NCBI RefSeq assembly: GCF_000247815.1
Contig: NC_021685.1
Coordinates: forward strand, 18,019,972 to 18,083,971
Direction of reading: 5' to 3'
Source of the DNA: Ficedula albicollis
Lineage: Eukaryota > Chordata > Aves > Passeriformes > Muscicapidae
Length of the DNA stretch: 64,000 bases
The notes under the pieces are model-generated. The model saw nothing but the letters and a program-made list of their open reading frames with translations. It ran no database searches and was not told where the DNA came from. A program made the translations under genes and the position numbers. Of the stretch, positions 12,201 through 25,992 are shown piece after piece (position 1 is the first letter of the stretch; each line of letters opens with the position of its first letter).

Positions 12201-15200
12201 CAAGAAATCTGAGATTAAATAAACTTGAATCCTCTCTGAGGAGAAGGCAGAAGATGGAGGGCCAGGAGCTGGCTCTCAGCTGCACAGCATGATCCTGGTG
12301 TACCTTGGAAATCTCCCAGGTGAGGTGCACCTCAAACCCACATCTGGCCACGTTTCCCTGCAGCGCCAGGGTTGTGCCTCCTGGCAAAGCTGTGCATTTC
12401 AGTGCTGCACACCCCAGAGTCACCTAAGACGCCTTCTAGGCTTTTGTGCCAGGGGATTGCTGAGGGTGGGATGCACATTCACATCTTTTCTCTATTTTCA
12501 TCCATTAAAGGTGGCCTGCTAGCTTGCCACCAACAGAAATACCCAGCTTCCAGTGAGTACAGGCACAAGCCCCTGACTCTGGAAAGAGCTGAGCTGTTCA
12601 CTAGCAGAAAGTCACATCCCTCCTTGTACTGAAGAAATGGGGCCCTGAGCACATCAGCAGCCATGTGGCTGTGGGCATTGCTCATCCAGGACTCAGAGCA
12701 CAAAAAAATCCAATTGTTTGATCCCAGACCACTCTGCCTCTGTGGGAAAAAGAAAATATTAGGGCAACAGAGCTGACTGCAGTGTCATTCCCACAGATGA
12801 GGGCTGTTTGTGCAGTGTCAGTGGTGGAACAAGCTGGAAATGCCTGTCCTGGGCACCCCACAGCTGAGCCCCAGCCAGCAGCTGAGTGCAGGTGAGCTGG
12901 GAGGTTTTATTCTGCAGAGAAGAAATGAATGAGCCCACTCCCTAGAGCTGGGTAAGGCGAGTGCTCAGCTTCCAGGCTGGCACTCAGCATCACCAGGTTC
13001 CAAAGGGTGCTGGTGCTTCTGCAGATGTGTCCAGGGCATGGAGCCCTCCACCCCAGAGTGCTTCAGAGCTGAACTCCTCTGACTTGCTGAGACAGACACT
13101 CAGCCCCACCGAGGATCTGGGCCCAGTGTGGTTTGGAAAATCCTGCTAGACACCATTCCTCATCTTTAGGTGACTAAATACTTCTGAAATCCCATCCCAA
13201 ACACCCTCAGAGACTTTGGATTGCCTGCACATAAGTCTTTCCTGGGCTGCCCAGCTGAAAGTCACTGTGGCTTTGCTGGAAGAACTTTCCAGGTCAGGTC
13301 TAACTTAGGCCTGTCCTTGAAAAAGCCACGGAGCTCTGGAGCTGAGCACCCTGCAGTGCAATTAGCACATCTCTGCTGCAGGCAGGACGAGTCCAGGGCA
13401 GATCTGAAAGCTGGAGAGACAGACATACAAGAGTGTTATGTCCTCTGTCTGAGAGCTGAATTCCAGGGAGGGTGGAAACAGCAATGTAGGACAGCTGTGA
13501 GTTTGCTTAGTATTAATATCAAATATAATGGTAATTCAAAACAGAGTCTTTTGGTACAGATCTGAGCTGCACAAGCCAAGTTATGAAATGATATTAGCAG
13601 CTGGATCTGGGGAGCAGCTGAGACTAAGCTGGCCAGCAATTGCCATATGTCTCATCTGCAGAGAATATTTAAATAAGTAAACACAACGAGTTAATAAATA
13701 CATGAAATAGCTCTGAAGATAAGCACCGAGTGCTGTGGCAGGTTGTCAGAACCATCACATCCAGGGGAAACCCTCAAAGGGAAAAATGTAAATGGCACAA
13801 TGCTGGATAGTTTTTGAGAATTCAATTGACTGAACAGCATAACCCAGAATGGTGAACATTTATGATGATCCTTATCTGCTGGCAGGTGAGAGGATCCTGT
13901 TGCCATTGCCAAGGCCTTAACTCATCTTGGAACCATAAGCTGAAACCTTTTAAAGACCTTCTAGCTACATCCCTGTGTAGGCAGAAGGGGCTATCATTTT
14001 AACAGCATCAAAGGTACAGAAAGACATGCTGCTTTCCAGTAATTCCCTGATAACACCTAGAGGGTGAAACAAACCTGCTGGTGGTCTCATCTGAACTGGA
14101 GGAACAAAAAAATGCTAAACACTGGTTCTGGGAAAGAAACTATTCCTTAAAAACAAGCCAGACAGATCCAGTGTCCTGAATTCATCTTAATTTGTGCATG
14201 CATCTAAATGTCTCCAGCAAGGGCTTAACCTACAGAGGGTTTCAGGATTTGACCCAAGGGAAGCTCTTGAGGGACCACCAGAGTTCAGGGGTTTTATTAA
14301 GAAATCTTCCCCCCTTGAACAGCAGATTGAGGGCTTGAGCATGAGGTCAATGGCATCCAATTGCTCCACATCCAACCCCTGAGCAGCTCCCCCGACTCTG
14401 AATCACATTCTTTTATTGACAGAGGAGGCAGAATATTAATTGCATACCAAGGACATTTTTGCACAGATTTTTTTTGTAATCTCAGCATCTCCCTAGAAGA
14501 TGTCATACAATTTGATTCTAATGGGCTCTGGAAATGTACGGTGCCATCAATTTATCAGCCTCAGCTTTTTTCTTTGGACGGTACAAGATGTTACTGAAAA
14601 TTAACACTACTATTAACAATAAGTGCTCAAAGTGATACTTGCAGTCATTTTAGAAAAGCTCAAAGCCCGAGTTTATTTGGCTCTCTAAACTAGATCACAT
14701 TACGCTGTTTTGAATTTAGAGCAGGACCTTGCTTCGGCTCTTGCTTGGGTGGCTTCAATCAGGACTGACCATCTCAAAGGTGCTCAAGCTGAATCCTCCC
14801 GACTTCGTTCTCGTTCACTCTCCCCTTATGCAGGGTAGGATAAATTGGGTCATTCAGCAGAACCAAACCACATCACTCGGGTTTCCTGGGGTTTCTTTCC
14901 AGGGTGTAAAATCCCTGCTCTAACATAAAGCAGCAGTGCCTCCCTCCAGCAAATCTTCCACCAGTGGGAAAGGTTTGCTCCATGAGGGCAAAGACTTGTG
15001 TCAAGACCTGATGCATGAAAGCAGGTCTCACCAACTATCAATATCACTTTTTCCTCACCTCTTGTGAGTAATTAATGAACAAAGTTAAATTTTATAGAGG
15101 CTGGTTGTCATGGGTGGCAGATTAAATGGCTGTGATGCTTGGAGGATAAGTGCTTTAGGATTCAGTCTGGCTGGCAGAAGCTGCACAACTAAATTCAGTT

Positions 15201-18200
15201 GCCCCCCCACCATGCTGTCCCCATTTTGCTCCCTCGTGGGCAGATGTCATGTGCCAGGCAGGGGAGGCAGAGCAGCTCTGCACCATGGGGCTGTGCTTGG
15301 CCTCACTGCCCCTTCCCACCTCCCTCAGCCCTGAGCCAATGGCAGGAGGGCTCCAAACCCCCAAAACAGCCCTCAGAGGTAATGTGCACTTTCACTGCCT
15401 GGTTTGAAGTTGCGAGGCATATTGAGGGAGTCAGTTAATGACACAGACTGGTATAAAATATATGCAAGTGCATGAAACAGAGGAGTGAAATGGCTCGAAC
15501 CAACCAGACAGAGCAGTCAGCCCAAGAGCACAAACACAGAAATATGATGGGTATGAAATCATTGGGAGCCAATCAGTAAGCTCCAACTTCTAAAGCAATT
15601 TCATAATTGAGTAATGGGACACAGCAGGGTCTGAACTATTGTGTATTATAATCTGAATGGAATGCTGTGAGAAGGCTGCAGCAATCTGATCGCACCGAGC
15701 CCTCGCTCACCAGAAATGCCTTTGACATATTTCCTTAAAGCACAGCACTGAGAGCAGAGTAACTGCTTGTTAATGACACCCTGATGGGTTGTCTGCAGCC
15801 CTGAAACTGAGATAGCTGAGATTGGAAAGCATGTGCCTCTCCTTGGCTGGAGTTAACACAGCAGCCCCCACAGACTGCCCACCCACTGCAGCCTTAATCG
15901 CCGGCGTGCCTGTGCAATCACCAGTTTCACTTCAGAACACATTTCCTCCCCCAGAACCTTGCTTATAAAACAAGAGGCACTAACAATCCGGGATGATCCC
16001 ACGCCAGCCTCCTGCCATGGCACATGCTCTTGCTCCGTGCTGGCCAGCCCGTGGCCATCTGCACAGCTGTGTGAGCTGGGCTCCGCTCCTTCCCCGTGTT
16101 TCAGTCCCTCCTCGGATATGTGAGCACTGACTCCACCAAGAACGTATCACCTCTTTCTGGACCCATTCTACCTCCTCTTCAGCCCTTCTCTCTGCTGTCC
16201 TTGCAGACAAGCCTGGAAGGAGTCAAAAGCTGGGCTCTGGAGGAGTTTGGGTCTGGATCCCAGGAGGTGCTGGGGAAGCGGGGCAAACCCTCAGGCAAAG
16301 GCTGGAACGCATCTCCCGTGTTCAGATCTCGCTCACAGAGGTGCCCCACTCTAGGCAGGGCTGTTCTGGGCCAGCAGAGCTTGTCCTGCTCCCTGTGCTC
16401 CAGGCCAGCTGGGACCACGGTGTCCCAGGAGAGGGAGAGGGTGCAGCTTTCTGGGGAGCAGGGGACGGGCTTTGCTGGGGAAAGCTGAGCGGGTGCAGCA
16501 GCTGCGGCAGAGTTTGCATCGCGAGGGAGAACTGGGAGACTCTTGAAAGAGCCAGGAAGTGTGGCTGTGGTGGAGGCCAGGCTGACAGCCGAGCCTCAGA
16601 GCTGACACAAAGATCAAGAGGCAGAAGAGATCCGTGCAAGCCACTGCACCCTCCTGGGCTGCAAGGGATGCCCTTTCCTCCCTCCGAGAGCAGCCTGTCC
16701 TTTGAGCGCTTACCCTGTTTCAAGAAGCAGCCTGGAGCACTCTTGCTCTTGTTCAGCATTTCCATGCTCTAAGAAGACACCAAACGTTGCTGCAGTTGGG
16801 CTGCGGGCTCCCAGGGGCTGCTCCAGCAGCCAAGGCCCAGCAGGTGAAGAGCAGGGGATGAGCGAGACTTTCAGAGCTCAGAGCTCCTGGGGACAGTCGA
16901 AGGAATTCACCTGCCGGTTGCAGAACCAGATTTTCGTAGGTCCCTGAGATACAAGAAAGCTCCAGCTGGGAGTTCAGAAACGGGTTGGAAGCCCATGGAA
17001 ACCAATGGCAGCAGCGCAGGAGTGGGTGCCCCCGGAGCTGCACTGTGACAAGCGGCACCTGTCCCACCCAGAGCTGCGGTGGCCCTGGGGCAGAGGTGGC
17101 AGCTGGATATCGCCAGGGCTTAGGAGTCAGGAGCAGAGCCAGCAGGGAGAGCTGCAGCAGGCAAACCAACAGAAGAGAATGAAAAGAAAGTGGGAATTGG
17201 GCTTGGAAACTGGAAAGGCACTTTCAGAAAATTCATCCCACACAATTCTAGCCCTTTAGTACAGGCTGGCTTCTCTCCTCTGCCCAAGGAGCTGTTTTCA
17301 TAAAACCTGTTAAAAATCCTTGCTGACTTCTAAGCTTACAAGGACACTGCCCAAAGCTCAGCCAGGCTTGTTGCCAGAGGAGTTACTGGACAGGTTTGTT
17401 CCCTGAACTGACCAATGCTGAGCCAATATTGAAGAGTCTCAGTGATGAATACCTGTAGCCAGGTACAAACATGGAGAAACCCATTCCAGAGTATTCCTGT
17501 CCCTGGCAGAGGAGGAGCTCCTCTCCATGGCCCAGCAGTGCCAGCAGGAATCTCCCTGGGTTTTAGGGGATTTAATCAGGCCCATGTGAGCTGTGTGCAT
17601 GCATGCAAGACAGCCTGGGCTTGGACTATCAAACACTAACAACAAGCTGCTAACTAATAAGCTCCAGACCAAGATTTCCTTTCTTTTCAGAGACCTTATT
17701 TTTTGTTTTTAAACCTCCCAAATAACAAGTTTCTCAAAGAAAAATCCAACCTTTTCATAGAGACAACTCACATACTAGGGAAAAGGCAGCATTGCTATTT
17801 AGATTATTCATTACAAATTGCCCACCTATTTCTTGCTACCAGTGGTGCTTCTTGCATAGCTGGAGCTGTGGAAAAGTTGGGGTCACCTCAGAGAGAAGGG
17901 AAGGGTCGCCAAAAGCAGCCCTAGGGTATCAAGCCAGACGAGGCTGATGGTGGGACCTCCTGACCTGGCATTTGTCACACGTGGACCTGAATCTCCTTTT
18001 TAGCCCATCAGTTGTTGGTCTGCCCCCTCTAACCTTCAATCCACACCAAAAGGCAATCAGGAGAAGTTATCCAAGATGTTCCCAGCAAATCAGCATAAAG
18101 ATTAAAAAAACAGAAAGCCAAAAAAAAGAAAAGAGCACCTGTTTATTGAGAGCTTCCTAAGAGTCAGCAGAAGTGAACAACACTGCAAACCAGAGGGCTG

Positions 18201-18340
18201 TGGGTCTCCCTGCTCAGGGTAAGTTCTGTGCCCACTGTCTATGTCCCAGGGCTGTGACTAGCAGGTGACAGTTCCCACCTCTCCTGTGCAGGTACAGATG
18301 CTTTGTGTCCCACCCCACGCTCAGCACCAGCCCACCCAGA
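6251..18340. other. Intergenic sequence, 12 kb, no supported gene
   Basis: No exon with a recognisable protein, no tandem array of note and no clear transposon. The longest plus frame (6501-7076, 191 codons) has no motif and lacks support. Two stretches, 14390-14720 and 15400-15760, differ from their surroundings: AT-richer, few simple repeats, dense in TAAT-, TTGACA- and CAATCA-like words, and without frame structure. They could be conserved non-coding DNA, but that needs an alignment. Confidence 0.5.
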
Positions 18341-18465
18341 GCCCTGGGCTTACAGCACAGCCAGAGGGACTCACAGCACAGCCAGAGGGGCTCACAGAAC
18401 ACCCAGAGGGGCTCACAGCGCAGCCAGAGGGGCTCACAGTGCACCCAGAGGGGCTCACAGTGCAG
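18341..18465. repeat. 21-bp minisatellite, left flank of poly-C
   Basis: A unit built on CCAGAGGGGCTCACAG plus a variable CGCAG/TGCAC/AACAC end recurs about 5-6 times. 21 bp is seven codons, so frames stay open. The same unit resumes right after the poly-C run, showing that the run interrupts this array. Confidence 0.93.
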
Positions 18466-19824
<1,359 letters not shown>

Positions 19825-19955
19825 TGGGCTCACAGCACAGCCAGAGGGGCTCACAGTGCACCCAGAGGGGCTCACAGTGCAGCCAGAGGGGCTCACAGCA
19901 CACCCAGAGGGGCTCACAGAACATACAGAGGGGCTCACAGCGCACCCAGAGCTCC
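19825..19955. repeat. 21-bp minisatellite, right flank of poly-C
   Basis: About six units of the array seen at 18341-18465. The first bases (CCCTGGGCTCACAGCACAGCC-like) resemble the very start of the left part (CCCTGGGCTTACAGCACAG), so the right part may restart the array or belong to a larger repeat unit. Confidence 0.9.
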
Positions 19956-22900
19956 GGGGTCACCCACCATCACAGCTCGTGTCACTGCAGAGCTCGATTC
20001 TGCCTCCAGGCATTCTCGGTCTCATCTCCCCTCAGGAATCCTCCGCACTCATCCTCCAGCGGTGAAACTCTTCACTCAAGTCCTCCTGTCATGAACAGTC
20101 TGAATGCACAACCCTCGAGGAAACCTCAGGGCGGGGGGATGTTCTGATCTGTCTTCCTCCATTTCCCCAGTGCAGCCATGGCCAGACTGGACCTGTGCCA
20201 GCTGCAGCTCCTCAGGCTGGGCTGAGCCTGGCTGAGCTTTCCACCTAGAGACTAAGCAGCACATGGTTATCTACAGGGCACACATTTTTCTGGCTGACAG
20301 CTCTTCTTAAGTGTTACATTATTATTATTATTATTTTTTAGCACTTCAGGTATATAATTTGACTAGTTTACAAGGAATCACTGGAAGTAGGCAGTTGTGG
20401 AACTCAGCGTGTTTGTTTCCTCTTGCTCTGAAGCTGACCACAGAACAAAGTGGCCTTTCAGAATTAGCAGATGGTTGAGACTCTGTGCCATGGCTGCAGA
20501 GGAGATCACCTTAGAGGAGATCAAGTGTCACTTTGAACCAGCAGCTCCTCAGATGTGATACTCTCCTTTGGCAGAGCCTGGCCAGCAGAAGACACGAGCA
20601 CATGTTCCAGGAGCTCTGTTCCAGAGAACAGCTCTCCACTGTCTTCCTCCTGCTTCCACATCTTACATCTGCTTGGAATTTAGGGGCTGATTTAAGACCT
20701 GCCTCTGGCTCCTGACTTGTCAGTCTCTGCAATGGCTGCTGTGAAGCCTTGATATCAACTTGGGCTGTGTCCACTGCCCAGAGCCAGCGGGGCCAGCTGG
20801 CCACCCCCGAGGTGCCAAACCCTCCCTCTGCTCCATCCAGCTCCCTGCTCCAGGCAAATGGTGCTCGATGAGCGGCTGCTCCAGCACTGGGGTTTGACCC
20901 TCACGTGTCTCCAGCCCTCCCCAGCAGTGACAGGGTCTGCTCATCAGCTGTTGACTCAGTTTGCAGTAGAGCCAGCTGAAAATTTTTCAACAGAGCGATT
21001 TCTCATCCAGTAAAGTCTATTTAAAAATCAAAATATTTCTCGGCAGTTTGTCAATTTCAATGAAATTTTACACCAGGAGAATGTCAAAACACGGTGTTTC
21101 ATCACCCCACACTGGTTCCTCTCAATGGCACTGACGTGCTTCCTTTCATTCTGGGCTTTTTGCTTCCACTGCTGCACATAGCTGAATATTGACTCAAACC
21201 TTCTAGAGATTTTAGATTTCCCACCGCCTAATGTCTTTGTTTTTCCTGATTTTGTGTAATAGGAAAGCAGAAACAAATCATTTAAACAAGGTTTTCTTTT
21301 CTGAACAGTTCCTAAATTTACACTTTGTGGGAAACGTCCAAATGTCATCTTTTTATCTAGATTCAATAACAAAAGGACCTGGGGAGTGCCAGAGCTTCTC
21401 CTCCAGTGGAAATTTCACCTTCTGAGCAGCTCCCATGAATGCCCAGCCGGACCCAGCTGCAACCCTTGGGTCTGTGGGAAGGTCCAGGGTAGGTTTGCAA
21501 CAGCCCAAGAGCACAGGTGGCAAATCAGCCCTTGGTGAATCACCACAGCTGTGATGGAGCCTGTCCTCCGTGCAAGGAAAAAGTACCTCAACAGAAATAA
21601 GGTCTTAAATCAAATCAGACACAGCTTGAAATATTTATCACTGTTCTGGGAAAAGGGATTCTAGTGGAACAAATCCTCAGAGCTATTTTTCTCCTAAGAT
21701 GGGAAGAAGAAGAGAAAACCTGAATGCGGTTTGACCAAAAATGAGGGAGATGACACATGAATGTGAAGAAACTGCGGCCACTGAAGTGATAACATCATGT
21801 GACACTGAACAGGCAGCCTTCCCACAGGCTGAGCAGCTAGAACCCACACCAGATACCCCCAAAGCCAGAGGAAACACTTGCTGGTGTAAGTCACGACACG
21901 AGTGCTTGTGGAGCAGGACACGGTTCAGTGCAGAGCATCAGATCTAGGTGAGTTCAGCCACTCTCCTGTTCCAGAGCAGCACTCTTGGAGCAGAGCTGCT
22001 CCTTTCTTTCTGCAGTGCCCTGTGACTGCTGGAGTTCATCTGCCCGCTGCCCGAGCCCCGGTTCAGATGCTGCAGCTCCTCTCTGTTTGGTGATAACCTG
22101 GCAGGGCAGGAAGCAGAGGGTGGTGACCATACAGGCTGTGGCACCACGGGTGACAGTCACCTGCAGAAAGACAGAGGACCATGAGCTGACAGGATGAGAT
22201 GTGATCCAAACCAATGGCTCCACACTTCTCTCTGTAGAGGAGCCATCCATAAATCCAGTAGCACCCAGGGGAATGCTGGCCTTAGGAAAGGCTTCAATCC
22301 TGTTCCAGGGTTTCTAAGATCACCCATAAGATGCCTTGACCTCTGCAAGACAAACCAAGGGTTGCAGTCCTAGAAGGTGAAGAACCCGGCCTGTTAGACA
22401 ATTTAAAGGATCAGCTAGTTCCAGCTTGGTCTTGACCAAACAGTTCCAGCCTTTGCTCCTACACCCACCAGCATTCTGCTGCACCTAAGCTGGCTCCAGC
22501 CCCTGTATCCCATTCCAGAGGAACGTGTCCAGCCTGTGACCTGCTCCTCTCCCCACTCCCCTCCAGCCTTTTCCCCTGCTCAGCCAACTGGAGCTGAGTC
22601 CAGTTGCGAAATGACCACACTCCCAAGACAAAGCAGGGGCAGTGAGTGCTCCCTCTCATGGGTGCCCACCCCCGGCCAGAGGTTACAAACTGAAGGTGAG
22701 ATCATAACTAAAACAGGGTGGGAACTTCCTAGCAGAGCGAGGAAGCCTCTCAGGGCAGTCTCAGTGCAAATAAACAAATATTCTATTCCAAACGTGACTG
22801 ATGTGGAGCCCCAAATATGTGAGGCTGCCTACCCTGAAGCAGAGCCCTGAGGAGCAGAGGCCCCTCTGAAATGCAGTGATTAGAGTGCAGCAACCATGTA

Positions 22901-23159
22901 CAAGGAGAGAGCACAGTGACAGAGCCAGGCTGTGGTTTCACAGCTGCACTGGCCTGGGCAATGAAATCAGTCCCAGACAGGAAGCAGTTTTCCTCAACAG
23001 TAAGCTGCTATTTTTACCCATCTAATTTCTCCAATCAAAGAGATATTGGGAGTCAGTGGGCTCTGTTCTGCTGCCTGTCACGACAGGACCAATGTCTGGA
23101 GTGGGGCTGGGCAATGAGCGCTGCTGACTCCCCTCTCCATCAGGATCCCTCTGCTGACT
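19956..23159. other. Intergenic sequence without supported features
   Basis: Mixed sequence with a short ATT microsatellite near 20319-20335. No recognisable exon, RNA gene or transposon. Confidence 0.5.
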
Positions 23160-23355
23160 GAACACCCCCTGATCATCTCAAGACTCCTCTGATCAGCCCA
23201 ACCCACCCAGATCATCTCAACTCCCCTGATCATCCCAACTCACCCCTGATCATCCCAATTTACCCCTGATCATCCCAACGTGCCCCTGGTCATCTCAACG
23301 CCCTCCCAGTCATCTCAACACCCCCCTGATCAACTCAACACCCCCTGTCATCAAT
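23160..23355. repeat. Degenerate 19-20-bp minisatellite, about 10 copies
   Basis: The phrase CCCCTGATCATCTCAAC recurs about ten times with substitutions and small length changes (GATCATCCCAACTCACC, GGTCATCTCAACG and others). Each unit carries the GATC palindrome in most copies. Confidence 0.87.
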
Positions 23356-24899
23356 GTTGCCTCCACAGGTCAGACCACTCAGGCCTGAATCCCAGTGGCT
23401 GCATCTGCCCTAGGTAAGGGGAACAAGTTGGATTTCCCATGGATCCAACAGCCCAGGGAGAGCACAAGGGGCTGCAGCAGGCTCAGCAGCCCCTGACCCT
23501 GCTGCTGCAGCACCCAGCACACAGCCTTAGCCTCCAGGAGCTATGGAGGAGGAGCTGCAGGGCATGGATGTGTCCTGAGCTTTCCCATCTCAGCTGCTGT
23601 GTGAGGATCTCATGTTGCTATTTATACTCGGAGGCGATGGTTTCCTTCAGCTCCTGTGGGCCCTGGCCCTGGTCACAGCCCTGGCTCCCACTCAGGGCTG
23701 CAGCTGGGCTGGGCACTGCAGGCAGCTGCATCTGCCACTTAGTGCAAGGTGACAGCTCTGTTTACTCCCCATCTCTCCTTCTCCCCACCCCACAGCAGCG
23801 ATGTGGGCTGAGGGAGTGGCAGCACTTCCCAAATCCCAGAGCAATAGATCTGGAGTGAAGTCACTAATAACCGCTGCTTCACAGGAACGAGCTGGAAAAT
23901 AGAGCTGGGAAGGGGGAACAAGCTGTTTATGCCAGAACTGCTGACATCCAGTAACACCAAAAAGCAATGAGGGGGAACATTACCGTCCCCTTCTCCAGGG
24001 TTTGATTTTCGCCCAGTTTCGGGGCTTGTCTGTGGGAAACCTGAGCTCAGCTGGAGGAAAGCAGAGCGAGAGGGGCAGGGGTTTGCAGCTCTGGCAGGAA
24101 GGAGCCCCCGGCCCCGAGTGCCACCGAGGGCTGAGGCAGCTCCCTGTGACCTGTGCCACCCTCCTCCCACCAGGCATCATCACGGGCATCCTTTCAGCTC
24201 TGTGCTTGGTGTTTGTGCACATGCAGCGACCAGAACATCCCATCACACCACCCTAACACTGCCACTGCCCTCTGCAGCAGATGTTCAAGAGCAGAAAATG
24301 CTCTGGTCTCCAGCTCTCTCCAAAGCTCCAGTCTCAGCACTGTCTCCCTTGCTCCCTGAGGACCCTGCCACGCTGCACAGAGAAATCGGGAAGCTGAAGA
24401 CTAGACTTAATGAAAACATATAAATTAACATATGCCTCCTAGGGGGGTTGTTAGGCTCAGCTCATTAGTGGTTTAAAGCATATCCAATGCTCTAAGTTAT
24501 TTGTTTGTTTGTATTTTTGCAGCTGTCCTTAGTTTTCTTAGGTCAAGTGGAGGTGTGAGGTCCAAAATAGCATCGGGATGGCTGAGCTTATGTTTTCAGC
24601 CCTGAAAAAACAATGAAGTGCTAATAAAAAAAAAAAGCTTGTGAGAAAGATTTCACTCCAAAGCTCTTTGCAAACAACACAACAGCATGGAAATGCAGGA
24701 GCCTCTGCTCCACGGGGAGGGGAGCTGCTGCCAGCTACTTTGGGAGGAGAAGTGGAATCTCGGTGGCCTGGGGAGAAATTTTGGACACAGATACCAGAGT
24801 AAGAGAAGTGACTGGATCTTTGCTGTGTGAGCATTGCAGCTCAGCTGGACGGCGATGGGGTCAGAGGAGCCTGTCCATCCCAGCCTGCTGGTCACCAGC
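23356..24899. other. Intergenic sequence without supported features
   Basis: Mixed sequence. Open frames at 23439-23858 (plus) and 23739-24170 (minus) overlap and have no recognisable motif. An A-run lies near 24626-24636. Confidence 0.5.
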
Positions 24900-25015
24900 A
24901 CTGAGACCCAGCCCTGCCTGCCCTGAAACCAGCCTTGAAACCCAGCCCTGCCTGCACTGAAACCCAGCCCTGAAACCCAGCCCTGAAACCAGCCCTGAAA
25001 CCCAGCCCTGAAGGG
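24900..25015. repeat. CTGAAACCCAGCC-type short tandem repeat, first locus
   Basis: The 12-bp core CTGAAACCCAGC, alternating with a longer form containing CCTGCCTGCACT, recurs about eight times. On the minus strand it reads as a Gly-Phe-Arg-Ala-Gly repeat, which is an artefact of the array. The same repeat appears at 25916-25992. Confidence 0.85.
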
Positions 25016-25915
25016 GCTGATTGGAGACAGGTGAAATGTCTGTTTGTTTTTAAAGCCTTGCAGCTCTCCTTTTTGATAGTCCCTGGGTTTTCCAAGTGAG
25101 TTGTGCAGATACCAGAGGAGAAGTGGCTGGAAGAGAAGAAAACCAGTCTGAGGAGCATCAGAGAACCAGGAACTTTTCAGATACCAAAGAACAAAGGACT
25201 TTGCAGCACAGGCTCCTTGCTGACAGCTGCTGGAGGTGCCCAGCTTGTGCTTTATCCCTCTACAGTGTTCCCACTGTGTTCTTCATGCCACAGACTTACA
25301 AGTCTCTGATTTGTGCTAAAACAACAATAAAACCTTCCAGGAGTCTCAGAGAACGAGGAAACAATAAACCAGACAACAACTACCCAGTTCTGCACGTGAT
25401 ATATTGTGCAGATAACAGGAACTCATGGGTATATGGCTGTTTTATTGCTGGATGTAAGACACATCTTATTTAAGGTGCACAAAGAGCCCTGTCTGTGCAT
25501 GCAGAACCCTCAGCACTGCTCCTGGGCCAGGCAGCCCCTGTAAATCTCCATGCAGAAGTCCATTAGCTGAGTATTAAGTGGGCAGGCAGACATCAGAACG
25601 ACTTTGTCACGAATCTGATGTTCTCATCTGAACAGCTCTAAACGCTCTCCTTTTATAACTGCTTCCTGCAGTCACCATCCCATGATAGCCCAGACTTGCT
25701 AACGTTCCTTTTATTGCTGCCATCTGATTGTATAACTCTGCACTGATAGCAGCTCTTCATATTGCATCGATTAGGCACAGAGCAGGAAAATGAACAAAAT
25801 GTACTCATCCTGTTTATAGTTGCAGCTATAATTTTGTGGCCCTCCTTGGACGCCTCAGCAGGAGAATCAGATGCACTTTTCTCCCCTTTTGGCAATGCTC
25901 TCCTGCACTGGCTGG
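25016..25915. other. Sequence between two related short arrays, no supported gene
   Basis: Mixed sequence. A 125-codon plus frame at 25096-25473 has no recognisable motif. Confidence 0.5.
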
Positions 25916-25992
25916 CCTGCCTGCACTGAAACCCAGCCCTGCCTGCCCTAAACCCAGCCCTGCCTGCACTGAGACCCAGCCCTGATTGCAGC
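25916..25992. repeat. CTGAAACCCAGCC-type short tandem repeat, second locus
   Basis: About four units of the same repeat as 24900-25015 (CACTGAAACCCAGCCCTGCC and variants), 900 bp away and in the same orientation. Confidence 0.83.
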
